Shown: in pieces, positions 10,902 through 21,632 of the stretch | Layout: each line of letters begins with the position of its first letter | Position numbering within the stretch: position 1 is the first letter of the stretch | From: Diabrotica undecimpunctata | Lineage: Eukaryota; Arthropoda; Insecta; Coleoptera; Chrysomelidae | Assembly (NCBI RefSeq): GCF_040954645.1 | Contig: NC_092806.1 | Coordinates: 130,157,651-130,221,650 of the forward strand | Reading direction: 5' to 3' | Length of the DNA stretch: 64,000 nucleotides | Position numbers and translations under genes: made by a program | Notes under the pieces: generated by a model | Told to the model about the DNA's origin: nothing | Databases searched by the model: none | The model's input: only the letters and a program-made list of their open reading frames with translations

Positions 10902-11084
10902 CATCATCATCATCAGTGGTGCTACAGCTCTAGTTGAGCCTTGACCTTCCCCAGTCTATTTCGCCAGTCGTTTCTGTTCATCGCCAACCGTTGCCAATTT
11001 GCCGCGCCGATTTTCCTTGTGTCCTCGTCCACACCGTCCCTCCATCTCAGTCGTGGTCTGCCTTTACTCCTATTTCCCACTGGG
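10902..11084 (-). mobile_element. 183-bp RTE 3'-end insertion
   Basis: Flanked by ACCACGCTGAAGGT at 10888-10901 and 11085-11098, a clear 14-bp duplication. Minus-strand reading gives KGRPRLRWRDGVDED and NDWRNRLGKVK, then a (GAT)n tail (CATCATCATCATC on the plus strand). Very close to the 3' end of the RTE at 51386-53378, so it belongs to the same family. Confidence 0.88.
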
Positions 11085-11412
11085 ACCACGCTGAAGGTGT
11101 TTAAGTAAAAAAGATCAAATATCCCACCGTCACTTTGTTTCCCATAGTCTCCAACATCACTGCAAATGAATTTGTAGTTAGGACCAACTACTCCTTGCAA
11201 AACTTTAGAAAATTTTTTTTTATAATTATAAAACATTGTAACATAATTAGACGGGCATTCGACACACATGTGCTTTCCATCAATGCATCCTACACAATTC
11301 GAAAATTTCCATTTCCTTTAAAATCTGGCAGTTATGCAGATGCACGTCAACCATCATCATAGTCCTTTTTCATCCAACTTTCATTTTTGGTAGACACGAA
11401 GAAACCAAGAAA

Positions 11413-11848
11413 AATGGACAGTAATGTTCCACTCATTGAATCAGGTGATACGTGTACGTTCAGTGATGAAGGGAACAAAAGCGATAATTTGGGTGAGGAG
11501 TTAGCTGATAAAGGCGATCTACATTTAACTTCTCAAACAACTACAACTTAAGGGGCTCATGGAGATAATCTTGATAGTCATCTGCAAGCAACCACCGCTT
11601 CCAGTGCCAAGAAATTGTACAAAACCCCACCTTGGAGAAAAAGATGCTCAAAAATGAACCCCTTTAATGAAAAACTCCTTGAAATTGAAAGTAAAAAATA
11701 AATTACTTAGAGCAAAAATCATCTCAAACTTTAGATAAAGATTATCAATTTCTTATGAGTTTGTTAACATATCTTCATGATATACCAAAAGAAAGAAAAT
11801 TGATTGTGCGCCGAAATATGATAGACGTTTTTATGGAGGAACTTTAGC
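11413..11848 (+). pseudogene. BESS-domain accessory protein fragment of Harbinger
   Basis: Plus-strand reading from ATG 11413 (MDSNVPLIESGD) with two stops (near 11550 and 11700). It ends in DYQFLMSLLTYLHDIPKERK and a following VFMEEL, a BESS motif as found with MADF/Myb-type second proteins of PIF/Harbinger elements; those proteins bind DNA or the transposase. The N-terminal MADF or Myb part is missing. It is oriented against the transposase and sits where the middle of the transposase should be. Confidence 0.55.
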
Positions 11849-12629
11849 TACAGGACCAAATTATTCTTCCGGTGATTCCTCCTCAGCTCACTTCCTAAAT
11901 CTTCGTACAGTCAAGATCCAGTCAACATCGGAATTTTTTCAAGATTTTGATCCCACAGCAATGTGACTGTAGGCTTCTCCTTGGACGTAATATCTAACTT
12001 GTTAATTAACAAAAAATGACATAAATATATTTTATTTTTGTTTTTGGGATCTAACTTTACTTAAAGCTATATTTACTCAGTATATAATATATAAAATAAA
12101 ATAATTGTACATAATATTGTATTAATAAAAAAATTTGGCCATGATTTTTGTCTGTTTGTACACTTACCTTAATGTTACAACCTGCCGTTTACGTGGAAAG
12201 GTCGATTCTCGAAAATTACAGAATTTTTCGAGTTTAGCACGAATTTTGTTAAAAATTTATTGGAATGTATCCTTTTTCATTCTAAAATAGGGAAAATGGT
12301 GGTCATCGTCGACATAGAGATCGTACCACAAATAAGCAAATTCCCCAAACTCGTTTCTTTTTGCGTAAATAGGATTTACCCACACTTCTCTTCTTTGTCT
12401 ATATTACCTGAAACATCGATAAATCAGAGGAGATTGGTCCAAAAAGAAAAATTCTTCATCAGCATCAGAGAGACGTTTCCGTAGTCATCATTACACCAGT
12501 TCGGACGAATACTGACTGGGGCAATAGACGATCGGCGCGCGGCGTTAGCGCGATTTCAATATAACGGGCTTCGTCCGAGATCGCACCTTTGCAGTTTGCA
12601 GCTTTCCGGATCCAGTGGACGGGAGTCTA

Positions 12630-13439
12630 TAGGTACCATCTTTAAAGATTTGATTGAATATAATATTTTTCTATTTTTATTGTTTTGTTGCTTTCTATGA
12701 ATTTTTCAATAAAGTTCATGTTTACCATTTTAAAAATGCCTACCCATAACTTTACAAATAAATTATAGGATATATTTTTGTTTGGACGCTTTTTATTTAA
12801 TACTTTTCTGAAAAGATATACAAATTTATGTATAAGTCATTTTTGGTAATAAGATGTTTATTTTTCGAATCAGATGCTAATTATATAGTGGTGCGTTATC
12901 GTACCGTTGGCGGAATCTATGAATAAGTACGTGTAATGTATCAGCCACATACCCAAGGGAAACAACCCCCCCCCCAAACGCAATCGTTAATCAGTTAGCC
13001 GGTATGTACAAGTCAACATAGCAAGTAAATAAAAGAAACAAAATAAGGGATAGTTAGCCTAGAAAAGAATAATTATAATTAATTAAATAATATTCCAATA
13101 TCCAAATTAATAAGAATTAATTCGACATTGTTTAACGTATACATTTCAAATTAAAAACAAAGAATAACAATTGACTTAGTTTTGACACAAGCCTGAGTGT
13201 TTAAAAAATTACGACACTTGAGACCTTGTTGGAAAATAATACAAGGTACGAATTGTTAAATAGTGATAAGAATTGAGCTGAGTAAGAAGTTTTTTACATG
13301 GGTGATCCAGTTTAACACATGGAATAGATGGCATAATCAGCGAAAACGTAGAAACAAAGCTCCACTTCGGACGTGACAAAAGAATCTAGGATACGAGTTG
13401 GCAAGAGATAAAAACAAACAGAAGTTGGTCAAACGGGTA
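12630..13439. other. no gene seen
   Basis: AT-rich, inside the large receptor intron. A C-run (12966-12976) is the only conspicuous word. Confidence 0.45.
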
Positions 13440-13740
13440 GTAAGGTTCTAGCGACCGAGCCAGGCGGTACCGTTCGGTCAACCGGGCCAGTGGCACTTCG
13501 GCAGTCGGCAGTCAGCGCGGCAAGCGTTTAACTCAATTATCGTGATATTCGTGTCCGACGGAAGGTAGAGATTCGAAAATACGAATTTTTCGTCTCGCTC
13601 AGTACCGCCATAACGTACAGTGAATTCCAGCGTTCATCCAGACTATTCCAGAGTTCCTGTTTGGACTACAAGGCGTATTCGTTAGCTAGGGCCTAAGTAC
13701 GCTAAGGTAACGAACAATGTTTACTAACCATTTTGAGAAC
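13440..13740. promoter_or_regulatory. GC-rich island, promoter- or LTR-like, unassigned
   Basis: Sharp rise in GC against the flanks. It contains CGGTCAACCGGGCC and GGCAGTCGGCAGTCAGC; the TCAGC/TCAGT words resemble arthropod initiators, but no TATA box is placed convincingly. It could be the promoter or 5' end of a retroelement or a non-coding first exon. No coding frame of note. Confidence 0.25.
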
Positions 13741-13891
13741 AATTAATAGTAGGTTGTCCGCCTTTTAAATTCCCTTAGTAAAATCTCTTCTCGTCTCCCT
13801 TCGCAAACCACTAATATCTCCTTGTACGTTTTGTGTACTAGTTGTAAAATTACGATTTGTTAATTATACAGTAAGTTGAAAGTGGCTTGTT

Positions 13892-14134
13892 TTATTTTAC
13901 CGTTAGATAGAGACAAGAAGGGAACATATTTTTGCTTTGTGCATCTTCCTGGCTTCTAATGCAAGCCCATAGCCTCTGACTCTTTACAGGGCCTGCATCG
14001 GAGTACCCTTCAGCCCCTATCCTGTTTGTCTTCCTACCCTCTTGTAAAACCGCGAGGGCGAAATCACGACCTATTCGAACTAATGGACCAGTATGCCTCA
14101 AATTCGCTCGGACAGCTAAATCTACTTTAAACAT
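13892..14134 (-). other. short open frame, not recognised
   Basis: 80 codons, beginning MFKVDLAVRANLRHTG, ending CLYLTVK. Its GC is higher than that of the flanks. No family recognised and no splice context seen; may be part of an unidentified retroelement together with the GC-rich block at 13440-13740. Confidence 0.2.
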
Positions 14135-14352
14135 AGGGAATATTTCAGTGGTGACAGTACTAAGCCATCCCTTAGCTTCAATCCTATTTTATTACATACG
14201 CAGCAACTCTTTAGATCTTGTCGGCTCATTTACAGTAATTAGGTAGTTTTGTAGTAGATTTCGTATCGACAAGAACTAAGTATACACTTGCTGTTAAAAA
14301 GAAGACATATTTTGACCCGTAGGGAGCTAGAAAGTGCGTCAGAAGAAATAAT

Positions 14353-14383
14353 TTGAAGCGTTTATTTGAAAAACAACACTTGT
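14353..14383. repeat. 31-bp inverted-repeat word, partner at 20217-20247
   Basis: GAAGCGTTTATTTGAAAAAC and the following AACACTTGTCC recur inverted at 20217-20247 with one difference. The two copies lie 5.9 kb apart. Confidence 0.65.
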
Positions 14384-14614
14384 CCAAAAATTAAAATTTT
14401 TGCAAATCAAGAAAAACTGCCCAGCTTCAATTTATTTCAAATCTTACTTTTACTAAAATATTCATTGGATATAATGTGGATATCAAAATAATTGTACAAG
14501 TTGATTTCATATTTTTATTGATATTTTAAACAAAAATCGGTAGAAACTTAGCAAAATATATTGGAAAATGAACATATAATATCCTCGTAGAAATAAAAAA
14601 AAATTCTATGATGT

Positions 14615-16568
14615 CTATTCACCACCACTGCTATTATAATCGCTCAATAGTTCTACGACTGGAGTATGGTCCTTGATTTCCTCGGATTCTGGTTCTAGAT
14701 TAAGATAAAATTCTTTCTTAAGAGGATTCTTAAAATACTTAGTTAATTCCATTAGATCGCGAAACTGTGGTTGACTTATAATATTTTTCGCTTTATTTGG
14801 TATCAGAGTTATTTGTTTTGGTGTTGTTTTCCAGTAATGGTGGGAACGTCCATGGGCCATGATAACTTTGACGTATTAAAACTTGTCCAGGATACTCAGA
14901 TATTCGGTACATTCTTGCTGGTTTCAACGAAATTTTTTATTTTGGATTCTTTAAAAATATATCCTTAAAACTTTCGTCCATAAAAAATAAGTCAGTTTCT
15001 TTCCCAGCATTAACCACTTTAAATGGAGGAGGTTTAGACCTTGACTGTCGAATAAGATCATCCCATTCTTATCAACAACTACTTTTTTTGCACGAGAAAT
15101 GAGACTTAAGTCACTATCGCAAGTGTATGAATGTCCTCGTATTGGGTATACGTGTGTTATCTCTGATGCTAATTTCAGTAGATGCACCAGGATATATGAA
15201 AAACGGATAAAGATATAGTTTTTTTCTGATCCGGGCAACCATACGAGAAAAACCATATTTCAGCCATTTTACTGAGTATATGATAATGAAATATCATGGA
15301 AGTTACTTCATTTTGACCACGTTTAGTCATTCCTTCGTGATAGGTATACATATGGACATCATCGCCTCCGATGTCGTGTACACCAAATACATAGTACCAA
15401 AGTCTGCTGTAGAAAAGTTTATTTGTAGTCAAATTGGGTAGCGGAAGATTTTGCATAAAGTGAAAATCGATTGCAGATACATTATTACCACGCTGACATT
15501 TAAGTTTAATTTTTCATTTTATATCATAAAATGCCTTTGCTTTAGCGCGATTAAGGTTTTTCACTTGAAGCAGTTCCTTTTTGGTTGATTCATCGATATT
15601 CGGTAGTTTGAGTTGGGTTTCAGTTTCATCACATAATGTACAAGTGTTACATCTGGGGTAAGAAAAAGATATGTCAAATCGAGTTTGAAATATTTTATAA
15701 TTATCAAAGTAAGAAACCTTGGACTGTGGGTGAAGTTCTTTAAAGGCTCTGTACATATTTTTTACATTTAAATCTGATGGCAGATAAATTTTCTTTTCAT
15801 CCAAACTCCGTGTAATTACTTTGGCGGCCTTTGAAAGAAGAAATGTGAGCTATTAGGTTTTCTATATCAGCAGGGTGTGTCTTCTTAGGCCTATTTGTAA
15901 GCCTGCCCCGGGCATCTTTTGGAGAACATTCACTGATTGCTAAGCTATTTCTAATTCGACGGATCTGCATTTCAGTAAAACCGAAAATATTACGAAGAGC
16001 TGTGGCACAAATACTTACGTCTTTTCCAGGTAGTCGAATTTTATACATAAAAGAAGCTACATGTAGTGGATCTTGTTGATGTCGAGCTTTGTTTGTATCT
16101 TCATTTCCACTGTTACTAGTAGTACTGTGGTTAGCTAAAGCAGCTTGTGGAATACGACTGCGTCGTCTTTGGACAGAAGTAACGCTAATGAGTATTGATA
16201 AATATGAATCCTGGTCATATTTGGTCTTTATATTATTAAACACATTCAGTAAGTCAGAAAGTTGTTTCTGTGTTATTACATAGAAGCATCGGTAACATTT
16301 ACACCTATAATCAAGAAAAAACTCATAAGCATTGAGAGAACAACTTGTTATTATCGAAAAACTTACCTACAGTCATTCCTGTTGTTCGGGCTAAAACATC
16401 CTTATCATCTTTATGCGTTTTGTGAGCAACTCCATGTATTTTAGCTTGCTTTATTGTTTCTCTTCGATAAACTTTTCTTTACCGCTTTAGTGGTTGATCT
16501 GTAGTTCTAATTTCACAAATGCTATCATCTATAATATTAGAGGTATTGTGTTGAACAGTTTCCGCCAT
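14615..16568 (-). pseudogene. unassigned transposase-like family (family U, copy 2, longest)
   Basis: Minus-strand relic starting at ATG 16568 (MAETVQHNTSN). A first segment ends at a GTAAGT donor (near 16370) and an acceptor TTGATTATAG (near 16303) follows. Later blocks in order: KQLSDLLNVFNN, SIPQ/RIPQAAL linker, ICATALRNIFGFTEMQIRRI, KDARGRLTNRPKK, LIAHISSFKGRQSNYTEFG (15797), then IYLPSDLNVKNMYRAFKELH, FSYPRCNTCTLCDE (15650), HFMQNLPLPN (15455), GQNEVTSMIFHYHI, IRGHSYTCDSDLSLI (15140), and a C-terminal LELEPESEEIKDHTP-like end stopping at 14615. Domain order equals the other two copies. Several frameshifts. Probable role: DNA transposase; the acidic MQN-preceding motif, the FSDG-like patch and the GHS block would be candidate active-site regions. 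Confidence 0.55.
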
Positions 16569-16569
16569 G

Positions 16570-17637
16570 CTGAACTATTTTTCTAATACAAAAGAAACAA
16601 ACATCACCTGTTATTATACTTTTTCCAATGTCAATTTGCCAAGCGTCGGCTTTTAAGATTCTTTGATGTCAATGCCGACCATTGGCGTGGAAATTAAGAA
16701 AAGGGATCAGTTCATCAAACGCATATTTCAAGAAAAATTATATAATTTTTATTAATTTTTACATAATTATATTCAGGAAAATTTCTCAATTTTTGGGCAG
16801 AAATTGTTTAAACAATTTTTTAAACAAATTCAAAATATCACCTTTTGTGCTCCAAGAAATATTTTTTAGGTTTTTGGGTGACTCTAAATAAGATCTATGT
16901 CATTTTTCTCAAAAGTTAATAGTTTTGGAGATATAGGCGATTTAAAATCCGAAAAATACGATACCTAATATGCATTTTCGAGGCTTGAAAAATATGTAAA
17001 TGAGTATTTTTGAGATTCAAGAGTATCTAAACTAAAGTATCAACATTGATTTTGGTGAGAAATCGGGGCAATATTTTCCGTAGCAGAAAAAGGTGATCTT
17101 TTGAATTTGAATTGTTTCCGGCATAAATGTCCGGCACCCTTCAACCTTCGATTTGTTTAAACGGGGCATTTTTGAATAGGACTCTTCAAAGGTCTATTTA
17201 TAATGTTATAAATAGACACATATAACTATCAAATAATTAATACAACACATAATGTAATTTCAAAAAATTTTTCAACTATAACACACCTTACAGTAAATAT
17301 TAATCAAATAAACAACTACTACGTCAACACCATGGAACTAATCATCTTCACAAAAGTCAATTAATAACATTCGATATTTGATAGTTCTAGTACTTAACCT
17401 TAATGACATTTACCGAACTAAACGTTGTGTCTGTTTTATTTTTAATTTGAATTGTATTTGTTTCCTATATTTTAATTTGTAATCAACATCAACTACATTC
17501 AACATTATTCCAACAAAAAAATTTTTACTTGATGGTATTAAAATAAATCGCACTGCCATTAACCTCAATTAAGTAAGTATATAAACAACAAACTATTATT
17601 AAATTATATTTTACCATGTTTTAAATAATTGTAGCTC
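16570..17637. other. non-coding stretch between transposon remnants
   Basis: Frames are short and unlike known proteins. Repeats of AAATTTTT-type words and CCGGCA(TAAATGT)CCGGCA near 17115-17136 are visible, but no element boundary was found. Confidence 0.4.
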
Positions 17638-17677
17638 TCATCTGATGATGCCAATGAAAATTGGCGAAATATAATGA
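17638..17677 (+). ncRNA. possible hammerhead-ribozyme motif (weaker)
   Basis: Core CTGATGA at 17642-17648; hairpin GCCAAT-GAAA-ATTGGC at 17650-17665 as stem II; then GAAA (17666-17669), a minimal stem III (ATAT, 17669-17672), a cleavage triplet ATA, and ATGA at 17674-17677, which pairs with TCAT at 17638-17641 as stem I. One unpaired T (17649) sits between the core and stem II, which is not canonical and may abolish activity. Very short stem III is known for ribozymes carried by Penelope-like elements. Confidence 0.4.
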
Positions 17678-17736
17678 ATTGTTAAACAGAGTACACTTGG
17701 CTTTTAATCAGCTGTATACCCAATTAACCTCAACCC

Positions 17737-17739
<3 letters not shown>

Positions 17740-17811
<72 letters not shown>
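17740..17811. repeat. (TA)n microsatellite
   Basis: About 36 uninterrupted TA units just downstream of the open DD82E transposase on its minus strand; it may have replaced that element's end. Confidence 0.95.
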
Positions 17812-17814
<3 letters not shown>

Positions 17815-17852
17815 GATAATCGCGATAGCTGTAAAGAAATTAATTAGAAGGA

Positions 17853-19226
17853 CTAAAAAGAATCGTCAGAGTCTTCTGAAGTCGAATCGTTCCCAGGTTG
17901 GATAACTATTGGTGCTATTGCCGGTAAAACAGGATATTCGTTTTCTATTTTTAAAACATGAGCTTCGCAATTTTTCCACACATCGCTATTAATGCCACTA
18001 ATTACTTCTCGAATATTCTCAATGGCCACTGCGCTTAATGTTAGTGACTGATTATATGTTCGCAATCGTTTTTTTACGGTACCCCAAACCATTCCAATTG
18101 GATTAAAAATGCAATAGTATGGGGGTAATCGCAAAAGAGTATGGCCGTGCCTGCTGCAAATGGTGCCAATAACGTATTCGTTTTTAAAATTCCGACTTTT
18201 GATCATTCTAATTAATTCTTTCTTTACTGGAATCTTTTTAGGAACAGTGATGTTTTTAAGTTGCATAAATTTTAAAATTTCGTCCTTTTTCGTGTTATTA
18301 TTAGGTATTTTATTTAATATGCGAGACTGATACGACGCATTATCCATAACAATCACTGAATTCGGCGGAATATTGGGCAAGAGTTGTTCAACAAACCACT
18401 TTTCAAATAAATCGGCTGTCATATCTTCGTGATAATCGGCAGAAGACTTTGTTATATTTTTGGCCGACAATAGCAATGCATTAAATACAAAACCATCTTT
18501 GCTTCCGGCATGAAGAATAATAACACGTTTTCCTCGTGAACACGGTGTATTTAACGCACACTTGTTTGTGTTGTCAACCCAGCCGTACTTGACAACATCA
18601 TGCGTATCGAACCAGGTTTCGTCTAAATAGATTATGTTTCTGTTTGAATTACGATACTGTTTTATTTTACTCAAATATTCTCGTCGAAGTTCAACAATAC
18701 GCCGAGATTCCATTATTACCATTGGATTATCTAATTTCTTATATTTAAATCCACAACTTATCAAAATCTCGCGCAGTGTTTCCAAAGTTGTATAATTATA
18801 TTCAGGGAAATCTCTCAATTTTTCACGAATCAGTTCTAAAGTAGGCACTCTATTTTCTTTGTAAAAATTGTAAACTGTTCGCTGAATAACGTCTTTTGCA
18901 GCAGTGTCAATCCTACCCAATTTTTTATTTGGTCGCTTTCGTTTTAAGGAATGATCTGTAACAGTGCCTAATTTAATAATTGTATATATCGTCTTATACC
19001 CGATTTTTGTTAATATATGAATTCTCGAAACAATTGCATTATCAGCCATCCCAATATTTTCTTTTTTCAAACACTCATACATATTTAAAATTATTCTTTG
19101 GGATTGTACGTGCAAATCTTTTTTTTTTAATTCCGGGCTGTCATTAAAATAATTGTCATTATTTATTGATAACACAGAAGTTGATGCATCTTGATCATTC
19201 GTTTCAAACGGTCTCCAAAATGCCAT
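17853..19226 (-). CDS. DD82E (Sailor-like) transposase, full-length open frame
   Basis: 457 codons without a stop, ATG at 19226. Cut-and-paste transposase of the IS630/Tc1/mariner group. N-terminal HTH region (residues 40-110) with a KRKRPNKKLGR hinge; first catalytic Asp in IIYLDETWFDTHD (D202); second in SVIVMDNASYQSR (D295); last motif LLRLPPYYCIFNPIGMVWG with Gly378 where the family has Glu (NPIE). The spacing D295 to 378 is 82 residues in between. The codon is GGA, one transition from GAA. The sister copy at 1929-4090 keeps NPIELVW. The protein is therefore probably unable to cut DNA, although the frame is intact. A Ser/Asp-rich tail ends it. No terminal inverted repeats were found; a (TA)n array abuts the 3' side. 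Confidence 0.85.
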   Translation of the reverse strand: MAFWRPFETNDQDASTSVLSINNDNYFNDSPELKKKDLHVQSQRIILNMYECLKKENIGMADNAIVSRIHILTKIGYKTIYTIIKLGTVTDHSLKRKRPNKKLGRIDTAAKDVIQRTVYNFYKENRVPTLELIREKLRDFPEYNYTTLETLREILISCGFKYKKLDNPMVIMESRRIVELRREYLSKIKQYRNSNRNIIYLDETWFDTHDVVKYGWVDNTNKCALNTPCSRGKRVIILHAGSKDGFVFNALLLSAKNITKSSADYHEDMTADLFEKWFVEQLLPNIPPNSVIVMDNASYQSRILNKIPNNNTKKDEILKFMQLKNITVPKKIPVKKELIRMIKSRNFKNEYVIGTICSRHGHTLLRLPPYYCIFNPIGMVWGTVKKRLRTYNQSLTLSAVAIENIREVISGINSDVWKNCEAHVLKIENEYPVLPAIAPIVIQPGNDSTSEDSDDSF

Positions 19227-20269
19227 TCTAGAAAAATATAATATTACTTATAATTATATCTTATACCTTATAAACCTCCGCCTGTGTTATCTGGTTGCAA
19301 AAAGGAATATTTTATGGTGTCACATATCCAGACACACAGGTGTTCATTACGATTTATCGCTTTGCGCTGCGCTGTTGTCATAATGCATGAGTTTAAAATT
19401 ACTGAATGTAACTTTAATATAACATATTAATATATCTGCAATTTTTCATGTTTCCAGGTAAGGTATAAAATCAATGAAATTTGGAAAAAAATAATACAAT
19501 TCTTGTAACCGTTTTTGAGAACTTGGATTCTTAAAAGATGTCTGATTTCTTAAAAGTCGATCATTATATCTATAAGAGTATTACCGCTAAATTCACCAAC
19601 ATGGCAACGTCAAGATAGATCGAAGGTCCAAATTCTCTCCAGACTACAATGTTGCCGATATTCGAAAATTACTTAGAGCATAAGTAATATATAAACGTTC
19701 ACGGTTGCTTTAATTCATTAGTGAAGAGTCCATGGAAATATTAGTACCTAGTTAATTAATTTATAGATATATTTTTTGGGAATATGTTCATATCATTTTT
19801 TAAGAGTGTCGTTCGTTGACTAGCAATTAAATAATAACGAATAGAGAATAGAGAATATTTTTTAAATATAACCTTAGGAATTTTAGGAAATATGTCTGAC
19901 AACCTTGATTTGAAAGGCGGTCTCTTTAATACCAGAATGTGACATGTTTATGTTGGAAAATTATTAGTGGATGTACTATAACAAATAACGCACACAAATG
20001 ATAAATTTGACTAAGACGGAACCGTTGACTAAGATGGGGCAAGTGTTGCTTTTACAACAAACCGCATGAAGATCTGTTGTTTTTCTAAAACTATCCGAAT
20101 ATTCTATGTAGAGTTACTCCGGACATCTGGGATTTTTACACAACTGAACGTGTGAGATCCATAAAAAACTACTATTCCATACGAACAACATATAAAGTCA
20201 AATTTGCAAAAAATGGACATGTGTTGTTTTTCAAATAAACGCTTCTATTGTTAATGACTTAAACATTGT
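19227..20269. other. non-coding; contains one inverted-repeat partner
   Basis: Sequence between two transposons. 20217-20247 is the inverted partner of 14353-14383. GTGTTG(C/T)TTTT words recur at about 20045, 20078 and 20222. Otherwise nothing recognised. Confidence 0.4.
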
Positions 20270-21632
20270 ATGTTGATATATTTTTTTTATATTTTGTGTA
20301 TAAATAACATCATAAGTTTGATAGGATTTGTGGATGCTATTTATATTCCACCTAATGTAGACGAATTGACTGATGAAGAGGATATTAATGAGAATATACT
20401 TATGAATGACGAATCAATTAATAAAGAAATAGCTGGTACCTTGGAAATTGAGGATGATATCGATAATGACATTTGCGACGAGCCGGAAGAACCTGTGTCA
20501 GGAAAAAAAGACTATTTTCTGGTAAAAAAGAGCGGGAAAATACAGAGTGGGAACTACCATCGGATTACCATATATTACCGCAAACAGATTTATACTAGAG
20601 TTTGGACAAAGATAAAGGTTTGACTATTGTAAAAAATGTATGAGCAGAAACATGTTCAGGAATATCAAAAGAAATATCCATCTATCAAACGATGCAAATC
20701 TCAATCAAAATGATAAATTCGCAAAACTTCAACCATTTTTTAAAGCTATAAACGCTAGAAATAAACAGTTTGGAATGTTGGCTCACAATCTCTCGATCGA
20801 CGAACAAAAATGGTACCTTATTTTGGTTGCCACTCCTGTAAGATGTTTATAAAAGGAAAGCCGGTAGGATTTGGTTTCAAGTTGTGGTGTTTGTGTTTAT
20901 CAGATGGGTACTTGTTTACTTTTATACCGTACGCCAGAGCAAACACGGAAAAATAAAAATCTCCACTTGGACTTGGTGGTAAAATAGTGATTGACCTTTT
21001 ATTTGCACCTGAAAATTTATTGCATTACAGAGTTTTTTTTTATAATTATTTTTCGACCTATAACCTTTCGAAAAATTACAGCAGATGAATTATTTTGCTA
21101 CGGGTACCTACCATTCGAGAAAATCGAACAAATAAAGCTCCTTCAGATTGGGCCAAAATATTAACAAAAAACGAGAGAGGAGTTTATGACTATGTAATAG
21201 TGAAAAATCCATAGTTACTCTCGTTAGGTGGAATGATTATTCAGTTGTTACAGTCGCTAGTAATAATTTTGCTGTTCAACCACATACAACTGCTAAAATA
21301 TAAACCGAAAAGAACCTAAAGATATTCAAATCCCAAAACCTGACCTCATAAAACAATATAATAAATACATGGGCGGAGTGGATCTTTACAACTTCATTGC
21401 TAATTACAGAACAAGTATACGAGGTAAAAACTGGTGGTTTCTTCTTTTCATCAATACTTTAAATAGCGTCATAACTAACTCGTGGAAATTATATAGAATA
21501 GCAAATAGTTCAAATATGTCTCAATTAGAGTTCAAATCTTATTTGGCAGTCTGTCCTGTCTGTCTGACGATACTACAAAAAGTACTAGTGAAAAGTCTCG
21601 AACTTGAATTTGAGGTTCGAATCGGTTTGTAA
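20270..21632 (+). pseudogene. piggyBac-type transposase, decayed copy
   Basis: Pieces of a piggyBac transposase in order: acidic N-terminus with DAIYIPPNVDELTDEEDINE (20330-20400), FRNIKRNIHLSNDANLNQND (20650-20715), HNLSIDEQKW (20790, with the first catalytic Asp), then GKPVGFGFKLW and LSDGYL in other frames (20850-20910), and MGGVDLYNFIANYRTSIRG (21369) with the C-terminal Asp motif. Multiple frameshifts and stops; the second Asp region near 21030-21060 reads YFSTYNL without its Asp. No TTAA-flanked ends were found. Dead copy, distinct in sequence from the piggyBac at 40389-46451. Confidence 0.75.

Larger units (their letters stand above)
10600..12484 (-). pseudogene. Harbinger transposase pieces
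   Basis: Three minus-strand blocks in the order of a HARBI1-like nuclease. 12484-12180 is the N-terminus with REVWVNPIYAKRNEFGEFAY and YFRMKKDTF. 11300-11100 holds CVGCIDGKHM (first catalytic Asp), VLQGVVGPNYKFICSDVGDY and GKQSDGGIF (second Asp). 10840-10730 holds GDGGYPLKPYLFRPYPERT, the conserved stretch before the last catalytic residue. Frames change between blocks and stops occur, so it is dead. The middle region of about 100 residues expected between the first two blocks is replaced by an accessory-protein fragment in the opposite orientation, and an RTE tail interrupts the core. Confidence 0.75.
10341..12629. mobile_element. PIF/Harbinger DNA transposon (decayed, rearranged)
   Basis: The left end from 10341 (CTCCCGTCAACTGGATCCGG, then AAAGCTGC) and the right end to about 12629 are inverted copies, roughly 30 bp with a few mismatches; reading inward from the right it begins ACTCCCGTCCACTGGATCCG. 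Subterminal regions are GC-rich with several TTCGTCCGA-type words. Transposase pieces on the minus strand and a BESS-type accessory frame on the plus strand lie inside. The 3-bp target duplication expected for this superfamily is not resolved (TTA on the left, CTA/TAT on the right). Confidence 0.78.

Noticed and set aside
12966..12976. C-homopolymer as a functional element
   Set aside because: Simple run with no structure around it; a similar run at 7242-7251 lies in a dispersed-repeat edge.
17813..19430. Terminal inverted repeats for the open DD82E transposase
   Set aside because: Short CCTGTGT/ACACAGG-type words near 19272 and 19335 are both on one side of the gene and do not pair with the left flank.
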